Source of the DNA: Anthoceros angustus
Taxonomy: Eukaryota; Streptophyta; Anthocerotopsida; Anthocerotales; Anthocerotaceae
Direction: 5' to 3'
Length of the DNA stretch: 64,000 nucleotides
NCBI GenBank assembly: GCA_010909165.1
Contig: MU008162.1
Span: forward strand, 868,001-932,000
The notes beneath the pieces are model-generated. The model was not told the origin of the DNA and did not search any database. It was given only the letters and a program-made list of their open reading frames with translations. This document shows, piece after piece, positions 44,201 to 56,089 of the stretch. The translations under genes and the position numbers were made by a program. Position 1 is the stretch's first letter; each line of letters begins with the position of its first letter.

Positions 44201-47200
44201 TCTGGTGGCTGTTATTTGCACCTAGTTCCTCAAAAGCAGGAATTACCAGCAGAAACATTTATCGTGAAGGGGCTATTTTTTATCATCTTTTCTCCTAAGT
44301 AAATGGTGACGAGGTAGGAGCCTGCTAAATTCCAGTCCACAGTTCCAAAATAACTCCCATTTCCCACAGGCAGCAATGAAATGGTGTTGGGAGGCCCGTT
44401 ACTGCAAATGATACCCACAGTGAAACTGGATGGACAGGACACTCCTGTTGTATTCGTAAAGCGGTTCCCAAACTGATCACATAAGTCTACAAATATGTCA
44501 TCTCCCGCTCCAGCTATGTGATCATGAAGAGCTGATCCAGTACCAACACTTGATTCTACTGACCAGCCACCTGGTGCACGCAATTGCACCACATTTAGCA
44601 GGGAGGCCCTTGTAGACAACAGCATATTATATGTCAAAAAAAATATTCAAGCACCTGCATCTACAGTAAGAATATAAGGTCCGCCACTAATATTTGTCCC
44701 AAAGAGAGTGATCAGCAGATTGTAATCTCCCATATCAGTGATATTGAGATGAGCAACATAAGTTCCTGCAGCTTTATCAAGATACGCAGACACACTGTCA
44801 TCCATGCTGCTAGGACGTGGCAGAACCTCCACTGCGAATTGCAAGTTTTTCTCAGACTGTAGGAGCCTGTGGTTGGCATCATACACGGCGATTGTCACAT
44901 TAGCAATTTGTCCTGCCTCTATCTCCCGAGAGGTTGGAGAAATGGATGCTGTGCAATAAGAGGCCCGAAGTCCACCTGCATATCACAGAGATTGTAGGCT
45001 TGCAGTGGCTGTCAATCTTGAAGTGGCGAAAGAGATGCATCATGTACCTGGACTAACAACAGACACACGAAAGGGGCTGCCACTTATATGAGTGTCGAGA
45101 AACTTCATGCTAACTGTATATGCTCCAACTTTATCCGCGGTATAAGATGCACCATACAACCCATAGCCAAGTTCGCTAAAGTTTCTGACCACAACAGTCC
45201 CTGAGCCTGTAACAGCCAGTTTCAGCAATTCCTCTTTCCCACTTACACCGTTGCCCTCCAAGTCCAGCAAGTGGACGCTCAGGTCATTCCACTGGTTCGT
45301 ACAGGCCAAACGAGAGAGGCCCTCTCCAGTTGCAAAGGTTGTCTTCAAGCTCACATTTCCTGCACAACATGAGTTAGTTCCAGTAAGAAAGGCTGGGTGA
45401 ATGGTACTACGACTGGATCCACAAGGTCCTTCGGAAATGCTGGATATTCTCAGATTCAACATTCGCAGCTGACTTTTAAATGCTCTGAGTATGACCTTCA
45501 TGCCAGGGGTGCAGTATTACAGCTCCACTGCATCCGGTAGCATGAGAGCCAAAGGCAATACCTGCTGTTAAGGTGAAGGAAAAAGGAGATCCTTGTATTT
45601 CTGTGGTGCTGTTGCCAACAAACAGTAAATATGCTCCAATCGCCTGCAAGCTAAAGCTCACAATGATCTGTCCAAGAGTGCTGTTGTGATATGGCTCCAC
45701 GCTCAGATCAGAAACGCTCATGGACCGGTGTGGCCTTTCTAGCGAGGCAATACTGACAGTGAAAACGCTGGCAGATATATCCATAACAGTGTTTCCCCAA
45801 GCATCCTTCGGAGTTACCAGGAGCTGCACAGGAGAGCCAGCTTCATATGTAGAGTCAAACCAATATCCTGTACAAGTTGGTGCGGACAAAGCCCCTAGAA
45901 CAGAGCCGAATAATCAGGAGTAACTCGGTTGACCTTCACTATGCACGTCAGAACCAAAGATGAGCTCATAACTTCACTGAGAACTTCATGCCAACTTACA
46001 CCCCAAGGTGCTGTGCTGAGAGTGTCGTACCTGGCACATATACAAAGGAAAATGGAGATCCAAGGATCTCTACAAATGCATGGTCTGAACTCCCAACTTT
46101 GATGTAATACTTGCTAGGTTCAGTAAAGGTGATGCTAATGAGTTGTGCCCCCTGCTCGACACTGTCGTGAGGAGTGAGGGTTGCGTTTGAACTGTCAACC
46201 AAAGCATTGGAAGTGGCACTGTAGACCTGATATGCAAAGTTGTAGTAACCAGACGTTGCTGAAACCACATTTCCATACTGATCCCGCTGAGTAACCCTCA
46301 ACCGGGCCTCTGTTCCAGCTGCAAACACGTTCTCACTATTCAACCACATCCCTGTGCACGCCTGTACAGACAGTGGTCCTACAGAAGCCATTTCGACAAG
46401 TTAGAATTTACTCCCCTAAAAGACCAAGTTTCAGGGATTCTTATTTCCCTTTCACATATCTGTAACTTGCACCTGCTAATACTGTGATTGTGAATGGACT
46501 GCCAGGGATGCCAGTCTGCTCAACCACCGATGAATTATCGGCAGTTGATTGGTTGGCTCCAACTGTCACACTGACAGGGATGGTTGAGCCAGTATCTGGT
46601 ATTTCGTAAACTGTGTACCGAACTGTGGCACTTCCTGCTTCATAGGAAATGCTCGCAGATGTATTGGTGCCACTGGGTGTGAATCCTATGCTTAAGACAC
46701 CAGTTGGAAAGGCATTGTTGAAATAATCATGTAAACTGACCTTGAATTCGTTCACCTTCCCTGCCAGTCCTCCTAAGTGTTCATACAAAGGCAACATCCA
46801 GGCTCAGTTAACATAACACTGACAAGATCCCAACCATGAACCAAGAAGACGTTAATACCTTGCAGACCACTTCCTGATGCAACACAAGCTTCTGTGTGAA
46901 TGGGACCTGCGCACCACAAAAAGAGGGCTCACAACAATCCAGAATCAATGTAGCTTTCTTGAATGGGCAAGACTTTTAAGACAAAACCTCCGATTGTAAA
47001 TCGTGGGAACAGAGCTAACTTTTGGGGTTGACACATGGATGGAACTTTGCACCTGGCAGCACAGTCTTATTGAACAGGATCTGTGGACCGATTACAACTG
47101 CTTTCCCAGTGTTACGATCAGATGCTTTTATCTGAATTTTGTAAGAGCCTGCTACACTCGCTTTGTAGCTGACATTATAAAAACCAGCTCCTATGGGAGC

Positions 47201-50200
47201 TTGCGAGACAGTAACGCCATTCAGTTCTGCCTCTGTGTTACCACTCACAAGGAATATCCTCACTGTCAGGAGAAAAGCTGCGGAAGGTCCAGCACTTGGA
47301 TTTCCATAGGAATCCCGGAACTGGATTATAAAGCTTGCAGTCACCCCGGCAACTGTATCCATGAGACCTGGACCTTGCATGAGAGTCATTGTCGAGTTCC
47401 AAGGGCCTGCAATTGCAATTATGAGAGATCACAAGGCTGGGGCATACAGTCTTTGCAGAGCAAGATCCCATGAACAAATTGCCACCTTCGACAAAATTCT
47501 GGATCAATTAGAAAGGGGGAGCATATGTTGCTACCAGCTAAAGAATTGAAAGCAAAAGGTGAATCTTGTATGAAGTTGTTATCAACATCTGACACAACAA
47601 GTTCGAGATTCCCAGCTTCGAAGATCGTGAACGTGACAGTTTGATTGCTGGTCAGAATTGAAACTGAGGTATCCGGCTGGATCTGCATGTCACTAACAGG
47701 CACAAGCACCTGGGTTTGGCCTACAATACTGTAGACAGACGCAGTGAACTTGTGATAATCTGGCGACGATGACAAGAGAAGAATATTGCTGCCAAAGACA
47801 TCAAATTGTGAAACTACAAATGTCACCAACGCTCCAACTGCAAATGTCCGATTTCTTTGCACAAAAAATCCAGTGCAATTTTTAACTGAAAGAGGACCTG
47901 CAAGTATGTCCCAGGTTTCGGGCCAAAAATTACTCTCTAGAATATCTACCAATAAATCAGATTTAGATTGAATGTCCTAATCATGGCACAGAGACATTTA
48001 TGCAAGAAATGTTACCTACAGTCACAGAAAACAAAAATGGTGATCCCTGGATATAACTTTTGCCATTCCCAACTTGTAAGTGGTAGTCATGTCTAGGCAA
48101 AGCTGGCTTGAAGGAGATAATCTGTAATCCACTTCCATCTCCTGCCAGATGCACCGTCACATTTGTCGCCTGCTGCTCCAACACTACGGCCAGAAATCTC
48201 AGCCTTTGTACTTCAACGCCATTTGTTAAGCTTACGTTGTTTCCAAAAGTATCCACAGCCTGAACCAACAAGACAGCTTCCTGGAGAGGTGTAAATGTGT
48301 TTACTGCATTTAGCCAGAAGCCTTTGCTAGATGTCACAGAAATGGCACCTGCATAATGCATAAAACAAAAAGAGCCACAGTGACAAAACAGCAACCCTGG
48401 CCTGCTGCTTGACTCGTAGACATCTTTGATGCTGGAAATTAACGCAAAGAATGCGATGGGTGAGACACCTGCAGACACAAAGAAAAGAAAGGGTGATCCT
48501 GCTAAGCTTTGATTGCCCTGTTGCACGTGAAGCTGGTAGCGACCGGCTACACTAGGAACAAACTCAATATAAACCCGTCCATACTGCCACATTAGAGGTG
48601 TAACATTGTAAGCGTGCACATGTAGCCCTGGGATAGGGACAACTGGTATGTCCATTGGATAACTGGAAATAGATAGCATTTTTTCCATCTCTTCAATCAA
48701 ATTAGGATTCACCATCAGTTTGTTCCAGAAGCGGTCTAACAGAGTCACATAGAACGTGGCTATTGTGCCTGCCACAACTGTGTTCTTAGCCCACTGGCCT
48801 TGACACGCTGGGATGTAGAAAGTAGGGCCTGCAAAGTCCAGACTGAACAGGACTGAGCAGAAAGCACTAGCACTGAGGCAGTTATAACCACGACATAGGT
48901 TCCCCTTACACGTTGATGCTTACTTTGATCTGTCACCAAATGCAAGGGAGAGAATGAAAATTGTTCTTCGATGCTTCCAACGTGAAGCAGGAAGTATGTG
49001 TTTGAAGTCTTTGGGGCTAGAATCTGGAGCCTCTGGGATCCTGTCAAAACTTCATATTAGTCACTCCAATCCCCCGTACAAAAAAGTTTTTCACAAGCCA
49101 CTAAAATGTTGCAACCCTCCACGCAGCACGACCTGCAGAACATAGCAGAGCTGTTTTCTTGTACATACCGTCATTGTCTTCCTTGAGAACAGTCAACAAA
49201 GGCTTATAAGGAAAGCTTCCATCAGCTCTTGTAATTGTCAGCATCCAGCTGAAATAAACGTTCTTGACATTAGTTGCAGCACTGACAACATTCCCAAAGT
49301 TGTCTATCAGCTTCACATTGATGACCACAGGATCGCCTGGGATATAAGAACCAGTTGCATTAAATTGTCCTACGCTATTAACCAGCGATACAGTACCTGG
49401 CAGTGCACAAATGATGAAATTGATCCTCAACTTGCAGAGCAGGCAATTAGACACAAACTCCAACAAAACATCTGTGCGACAGCATGTGCGACTCAAGTTC
49501 AGGAACGGAGTTATTTTACGTCCAGGCAACACAGGCTTTAAAAGCAAATGAAATACCAACGTCTTGTCCAGCTACCTGGAAGTACTGTGATTGTGAAAGG
49601 GCCAATGAAACCAGAAGCATAGGTAGCAAAGAGCTGATATGTGTTAGCCATGACTGGAACAACAATTGAAAGAGCTTGCCCACTTCCTGTCACATCATTA
49701 GCATAAAAAGTGAATGAAGGGAACTGTCTGAAAATGCCACCCTCAGCAACAAAATAGCAAGACCAGGAATGGTCTAGTGGTGTAGATATCAAATTCTTGA
49801 AAGCGTCCCGCTGAGTAATAAAAAGGTAGACGTAATTTGCTCCACTAGAAGCAAAGAGACTTCGCGACACAAATCCTATCGAATCTGCAGCAGATAATGC
49901 ACCTGCAACTCAACAATACAATACAGATAAGATGTCTAGACATCATTTTGCCTTAAACTCCACCTGGATTGAATCATAGATTTAAGCTCTGCGCTTACCA
50001 GGCAAAACCGTTATGGACATAGGGGACCCTGGTGATTGCACAAGAGCACTCCCAACTTGCAAACGAAAAGTCTTGGCCTCAAAAGATGTGAATGAGATCA
50101 CCAGTGAAACCCCGTCTGTACCAAATACAATAGTCACTTCGGGGACAACTTGATACAGATTGAAGTCCAATAGCTTCGTGCCTGCAGAAAACTCATCGAG

Positions 50201-51996
50201 TATCTGGTTGGTTGCTTGAACACTGTTCATGTGTGCATCCTGAAGCGATACAACTAAAGTTATCTTGGTCCCTGCTATGTAAGGCCCGGGTGGCAGCGTG
50301 CATGGAGAGGAGGCTATGGACAAGGGACCTGAAACCAGAGAACAATTGCGTCATGATGGATTACTAAAAAACCATCTGACACTGCTCACTCGTCTGTTCT
50401 ACAATTTAGTCCCTATACCTGGAACAACTGTGAAGTTGAAGGGTTCATATGCGCCTTGGACAGACAATTTAACACCAAGGGACAATGAATAAGTGCCAGC
50501 AAGGCCAGTGGGAACTACAAAAATCATGAATGCATCTGAGGGCAGCCCATCCCAAGTTTTGATGGTTTTGTTATTCATAGAGTTCACTCCGAGGGAATTG
50601 CTGCCGGCGAACTTGTAAGGCCATGGTAGCCAGGTAGTTTGGGTAGGGGTTATTCCTGTAGTGTCATAACACACCGGATTCTTATATTCGTCATAAAAGG
50701 ATATGTTCCACATTAAAAGATCTCCTGCCACAAGAGTACTCGGACTGAGAAAAACGATAGGGCTTGTGAGAAAGGAAATACTGCCTGCGCCGTTCACAAT
50801 GAGCATATGGTCAGGTGACAATCGACACCAACACAAGCGTAATACAAAATCAGGAGGTCACATAAGCAAAACATAGGGGATCACCCACTTCTATGTATGC
50901 CACTGGTGGGAAAGAAGTTATCAGAATGTCACTGCAACTACTGAAAATCATACACATGATCACTTCCACGACACAGAACTTGTAAACAAACCTCCCCTAT
51001 CTGTAGCTAAATCCCGCAACAGCCTCACTGAGTGTGCTACAAGACATAACAGATAACGTCACCCCAAAATCCTGCTGCCACGACCTGGGTCTCACCCCGA
51101 CACTTCCAGTGAGATGTGCCCAGAGGCGATTTACCTGCCAAAAACTTGATGTCCCTGTATGGGCCCAAGCTTACGTAGGGGGCATCACCAGTCCACGTTG
51201 GACCCCAAACTTGGACAAGCCATCTCCACGTATCGTGAAAGGAAACCCGAGTGGATCTGCTCGAGCACTGAGCAATTGCCCCTTTACCAGCCTGGTTCGC
51301 ATCGAACGAGAAGCGGCAATTTAGGCCACCAATCTCGTGTTGCACACCGCATGTGGGGCAATCAGCTTGAGGAAAGTTGTCGATGGGCGGCCCCGCCAAA
51401 CTTTCCAGGGTGACTCTATGAAAGATGTCAGTCATATTAAACTGGAAGGTGCTGTGCAACGTTCCCCCACCCATCGGGTTACTCCACCATTGTTGGCCGC
51501 AGACAGGACAAAGGTAGTTGCAAGCCGGCCCTTCGCCGCAATAGCCCTTCGCTAAAAGTCTGCCCTTGTAATCCGAAGGTACATGCAACCCGCAAACCTT
51601 CCCAGTCGCGGCATCAGTCGTCCTGAAATAGACTGGAAAGTTCACTATCAAGAGCTCGCCCGATGCAACGTGAATGGGACCTAGGAACTCAACCGCGTGC
51701 CCAGGCTCCACACAAAACTTATCCGCATTCAACACCCCGGCTTTCACGTCGCCATTGCTGTAATCGTCAGCCACCTGATGACCTGGGACGGTGAATCCAT
51801 CTGGACGAAATTGGAAGTGTAAGCCGTCCCACAAAGGAGCACGTAAATTTCGCACACAGTTCTCTGAACAACTTTCCAGTACGTGGCAAGCAAAGCTACG
51901 ACGTACCGACGCATTGCTAAGTGTTACCAGAACTGACCGCTCACTGGGTACCCAGACAGCAGAAATATGGAATAAAGCGTGCCGCACAAACGACAC
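41270..51996 (-). CDS. giant filamin-repeat / cadherin-like type I membrane protein (GEX2/FUS1-like?), ~2,539 aa
   Basis: Exons (leftward): 51135-51996, 50419-50784, 49999-50328, 49576-49902, 49169-49396, 48924-49040, 48469-48828, 48016-48348, 47535-47897, 47053-47406, 46859-46906, 46473-46772, 46031-46378, 45562-45894, 45048-45359, 44655-44975, 44247-44570, 43759-44079, 43530-43677, 43188-43442, 42889-43109, 42478-42713, 42237-42384, 41949-42136, 41768-41872, 41270-41641. They sum to 2,540 codons in one frame. Residues 1-287: Cys-rich ectodomain (CNYLCPVCGQQWW, CPTCGVQHEIGGLNC). About 288-1982: 15 filamin-type Ig repeats, most on one exon, with GPLSV-C-G-W starts, D-FGN centres and GSPFSF-V-AG ends. 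About 1983-2318: two cadherin-like repeats (LYITAVNDPP). About 2322-2345: TM helix LALGTGIGLIAFLTTIAIILFF, then CRRHIK and a ~190-residue tail. Extracellular filamin repeats plus one TM recall plant GEX2 and Chlamydomonas FUS1 gamete-adhesion proteins, but those are shorter. The 5' end is uncertain: a signal-like start at 52010 is out of frame. Confidence 0.9.
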
Positions 51997-52079
51997 ATCC
52001 CGCTTCCCATGTTGCGAGCACCGCGTAAATGCGCGTCAGAGCAATAGTGTGTATCATCCTAATAAGGGCCTCTAGCTAT

Positions 52080-52240
52080 GGCAGGCGGCCGGTGTCGGTG
52101 TTAACAGTGATGCAGTGAAACTGAAGTTCAGCATCTACCCCTCCTCGAACTTGAAAGAAGCCGTTGTTTATGGAGCACACGCACACCATATGCCCCCCGA
52201 ACTTGAAAGAGGCCGTTGCCTGTGGAGCACATCATCTTTT
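52080..52240. repeat. two-unit ~66-bp tandem repeat
   Basis: CGAACTTGAAAGAAGCCGTTGTTTATGGAGCACA is followed by CGAACTTGAAAGAGGCCGTTGCCTGTGGAGCACA. The two units differ by a few substitutions and lie just upstream of the filamin-repeat gene. Confidence 0.8.
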
Positions 52241-52489
52241 CTAGTGTCTTATGATACCGTCCTTCTTCTTTTTTTTCATTGAATTATAGCTTTATAAAAA
52301 CAAATCTTATGACACGAAGGACAAAAATATAAAGCCTTACCAAGGCTTTTTCACTTCTCGAGGCTACGAGCGCCTCAAGATGAACAAAATCGTAGCCACG
52401 GATCACACAGAAGAAGAAGAAGAAGTATATTGAAGTCCACTAAGGACGGAATTTTCGTCATGGGATTGTGTGGGCAGACTTTCGTTAAC

Positions 52490-52560
52490 GGACCAGCCGA
52501 GCGCACACTAATCCCAGGTCATGTAGTATGGGGTTCAATCCCAAGGGAATGGTTCTCTCC
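52490..52560 (+). mobile_element. second tRNA-derived SINE-like Pol III promoter
   Basis: AGCCGAGCGCAC at ~52497 resembles box A, and GGTTCAATCCC at ~52532 fits box B; the spacing is ~35 bp. The following 200 bp contain a duplicated GGGTAGCGGACCC motif. No complete tRNA fold is apparent. Confidence 0.4.
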
Positions 52561-53639
52561 GTTCGCTTATTATTTACCTACTCCGTACTCCTAGCTAATC
52601 TAGGCCTCTATCATGAACCGGGCCCCACCACCGGACTTCCCTGACTATGAGGGTGGGTAGCGGACCCCGCCCCTGCTTGCAATCCTAACTAGTCTGGCCC
52701 GCTATTTTTATCTTGACCCCGCCGCCGGAATCCAGCACTTGGGATAGTGGGTAGCGGACCCGTGATGCAACGTGATCCCCGATCGAGCTCTACTATGGTG
52801 ATCGCCTGGCTACGCGGGCATTGTGCCAGAAACGATGCTCAAGGTACCTTCCGACCCTTCCGACGAATCGAACAGGGGTACGAATCACCCTTCGCAACGT
52901 TAACGGCCGGAGGTTATAGCCTCGGGCCGAACCGTACCACTGCTCAAACTCTCTACTCCGCACTCTATGCTAACCTTCCCCCTTCATGTTCCATATCAAA
53001 CTCTACCGTACATGCCTGGTACTGCCAAACGTTTAAGGACTCATTCACGTCCTCGTATTCATCCCGTTTGGGGCACTTCCCATCCACTCTTCTCTCTTCA
53101 TTCGCTCTTGCACTCCGCAGTCCGTCGTGGTGTGGTCGTGCGCTTCGATGAAATGCCGGCCCTCGGCACCTCTGCGTCCACGTCCGTGCGGTCCAGTCAG
53201 TCCACGCTCTTCACACCCTCGCTAGTCGTCCGGCTTCCCTTGTCCGCTCCGGTCCTCTTGTCACCTACGTCCCGCCCTTGAGGAGCAAGGGTCACGGTTT
53301 CTCAACACCTGCAATCACCTCCACGCGTTAGGGGGTTCGTCACCAGAACCTGGATAGTCCTCTTTTGAGTAGTTCGCCCGCTCGATGACTCGAGCATCGC
53401 ATTAGCACTTGGCTCACATGAGTCAGTATGCACAACAGGGTATCAACCCCAAAAGTAAAATCGCATTACAGGGGCGGCAACCCCCTTCTTATATTGCCTC
53501 TAAGGCAATGCCTCAGGGTCTCCTTCTCCGCCTCCACTCATTTGCTCCTCGGTGCCTTGGGCTGCCGAGATCTGTTCGCCCGCCGTTCACATCTCCACTC
53601 CATGGACAGCCCGGACTTGCTCACTTGCCGCCTGGTCTT
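52561..53639. other. no gene recognised; transposon-like sequence
   Basis: CT-rich sequence with a 134-codon + ORF (52747-53151) that has no recognisable domain. The GTAGCGGACCC word occurs twice near 52657 and 52752. It could be part of the same degraded element as the coiled-coil ORF to its right. Confidence 0.4.
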
Positions 53640-54245
53640 CTTTCAGGTTGGCGATCTCCTAGTCTCGCTCCCTCAACCGGGCTTTGGTTGCCCCGGCCCC
53701 GTCCCTCCAGCGGTTCCAATTCCTGCGGTAATAGTCCCGGTCCGTCCTCGTGTTGGTCCCCGCGCCCCTTACTTCCTTCAGCTGGGCCTCCAGGGCTTGG
53801 CGCTCTTCAAGTTGCGCAGACTCCGCTGCCTCCCTGATTTCCTCTGCCACCTACCTCGTGACTTCCCTGGCACAGACTTGTAGGGCGGACCTCGCCTCCC
53901 CCTCAGCCGTCCGGCGCTTCTCCTCCTCCATCTTGGCGAGGCTCTTCGCCTTAAGCCTAGCAACTTGGGCAGTCTCCATCTGGCTCTAGAGCTCCACCAT
54001 GCGTCGCCTGGTGGCCTCTACCTCCTGTATTCTCTCAGAGGCTCGGGAGAGGCCCCAGATCATACCATCCACGATGAATGCCATGACTCGCCTAGCCTCT
54101 TCCACCGCGGTGACCGGCGAAATTCCTTCAAATCTCGCCGAGGGCGCGGGCATTCCCCGGCCTACCAGAGACTACCACACCATCCAGCGGAGCTGGTCGG
54201 GATAAGGCACTCCGGCCTCAATCAGGAGTCCGTCGCGCCATAGCC
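53640..54245 (-). pseudogene. decayed coiled-coil ORF, probably retrotransposon-derived
   Basis: One minus-strand frame reads GVPYPDQLRWMV, then GMPAPSARFEGISPVTAVEE, ARRVMAFIVDGMIWGLS and a long heptad-like stretch (AEEIREAAESAQLEERQALE). It is broken by several in-frame TAG/TGA codons where Trp or Gln codons would fit. Coiled-coil ORFs of this type accompany some plant Gypsy-like elements. No Gag zinc knuckle or pol domain was found nearby, so the class is inferred. Confidence 0.45.
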
Positions 54246-55010
54246 ACATGGCTGTTTACCCTACTAACAAAGCAAACCAAAGTCGACCATGAGGCAGAAG
54301 CTTTGCTAGACCTTACATTCGGACTACCTATTTCTATTGCATAAAATATCAACCGCGAATGGCAAAAATCAATGAATCCTCATCTCATTCTCTCGCACAC
54401 ATACTGATCGGGGCTTACAACTTTACGGGATCTGTCTGTCTGCACTCACGAACATCTGCCTTGGCAATTTCCTATTGCAAACATCAGCAATCTGGCGCCG
54501 TCTAGATTGCTTCTGCCTTTTGTAGGCCATCACCGCCGCCATGTCATTAATGTCCTTGCCATCTTGAGGAGACGCGTGCGCTGTTGCCGAGGCGCCGTCC
54601 TCGCGTTAATGCTTTTGTTTTTGCCTCTTGACAATCTGCAGTGCGCCGCTTTGCAAACACCATGCATCATACAACATACGATTCACATAGGCCGTTATTT
54701 ACAGTGCTTATACGATCACTATGTAACTATAATACCTTATCTATATGATCGCTATACGGTTGCTACATGACCATACACCCTATCATGCATATCACCTACT
54801 CATGCTTTCTTATTTCACTCGCATGCATTCTTGTTGCCCTAAGGTATATTCTTCTGTCCCGCTTAAGTCACGATAGCTGTCGCGCCATAGCCGCATAGCT
54901 GTTTACTCTACTAACAAAGCAAACCAAAGTCGACCATGAGCCAGAAGTTTTGCTAGACCTTACACTCTCACTACCTATTTCTATTGTGTAAAATATCAAT
55001 CGCGAACGAC
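54232..55010. repeat. pair of ~135-bp direct repeats, 647 bp apart
   Basis: GTCGCGCCATAGCCACATGG at ~54232 continues for ~135 bp and recurs with ~90% similarity from ~54879 to 55010. The second copy ends 27 bp before the Copia LTR. The pair could be remnant LTRs of a small (TRIM-like) element or a segmental duplication. Confidence 0.7.
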
Positions 55011-55037
55011 CCCCCTGCTCAAAGTTGGGGCCCTACA

Positions 55038-55312
55038 TGTTAAAATAAAAGCACCACTTTGAGCACTTTCTGTGTGATAAAATACACTTTATTTAAGCAT
55101 TAGGGCATCTTCATTTAACATTAGTTTCCTCTTAGGGCATTAAGTGGTTACCTAATTAGTTGCTCTTAGGTAGTTAGTTATTGTATTAGTTACAACTACT
55201 TATTGGTTACAATCATTTATGGTTATAACCACCTTGCCTATATAAAGGTATGTGCTTTCTATTATATAATACAATAAGCTTTTGTGCAAGTGTGTGTGCA
55301 TGATTTTCATCA
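55038..55312 (+). repeat. 5' LTR of a Copia element, with primer-binding site just after it
   Basis: Starts TGTTAAAATAAAAGC and ends TTTTCATCA, so it has the TG...CA termini. TATATAAAGG at ~55239 is a likely TATA box. The next bases, TGGTATTAGAGC (55313-55324), match the plant initiator-Met tRNA primer-binding site of Copia elements with one change. No matching 3' LTR is present in the window. Confidence 0.85.
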
Positions 55313-56089
55313 TGGTATTAGAGCTTCGGCTCTAGATTCTCAAGCATATTGTTTGCCATCCTTTGAGGCATCAATCGTGCTATGCATTTTCTATTCTAGA
55401 TCATTCAGATGGAGCTTATTCTCTAAGGAGGCCTTCTATTTGGCGACAACTTCATTATGCTTTATTTCATACATTTATAATGCACAATTGGAGCATTTCT
55501 CTTTTGTCTATGTACCATGGATTTTTCAAATCCTGGTAGACAAGAGAATAGAAGGAGATCCAAGGCTGCAACAAAGGAGAAACGACCAAACATCATCAAT
55601 CCTAAGCACATTAGATATCAAGTTGAAGGAAATTCTAAGATTATTAGCAACTACATAAGAGCTATTATAATCAAATAAAAAAAATCAAGGACAATTGATC
55701 AAGCTTGCTATAAGAGATCTACCTTCTCATTTTAGGTACTCACAAGTAGAATCAATTACACTTGCACTCCAACATCTTCCCAATATATTTGCTGGTCCAA
55801 GTGCTTCCACTAACACCAATTTCTTACAGCCAATTGTAGAATCCATCAATTTAGATACAGAACTAAATCATAAGGCCACAATTCAGCAATTATCATTGCT
55901 TCTTTTTTGTCTCAATCGTTTAATTAAATGCATTGAAAATTTAGAAAACACAATTTCTAATAGTTCTCTGCAGAATTACCATTTACTTGCAGATTCTAAT
56001 TCTGATGAAGATTTTTACATCGAGCCACTTCCTCGAATGATCTCCAAAAACTCACGTACACGACGTAGTCGTGTATAAAGCCATCTGCT

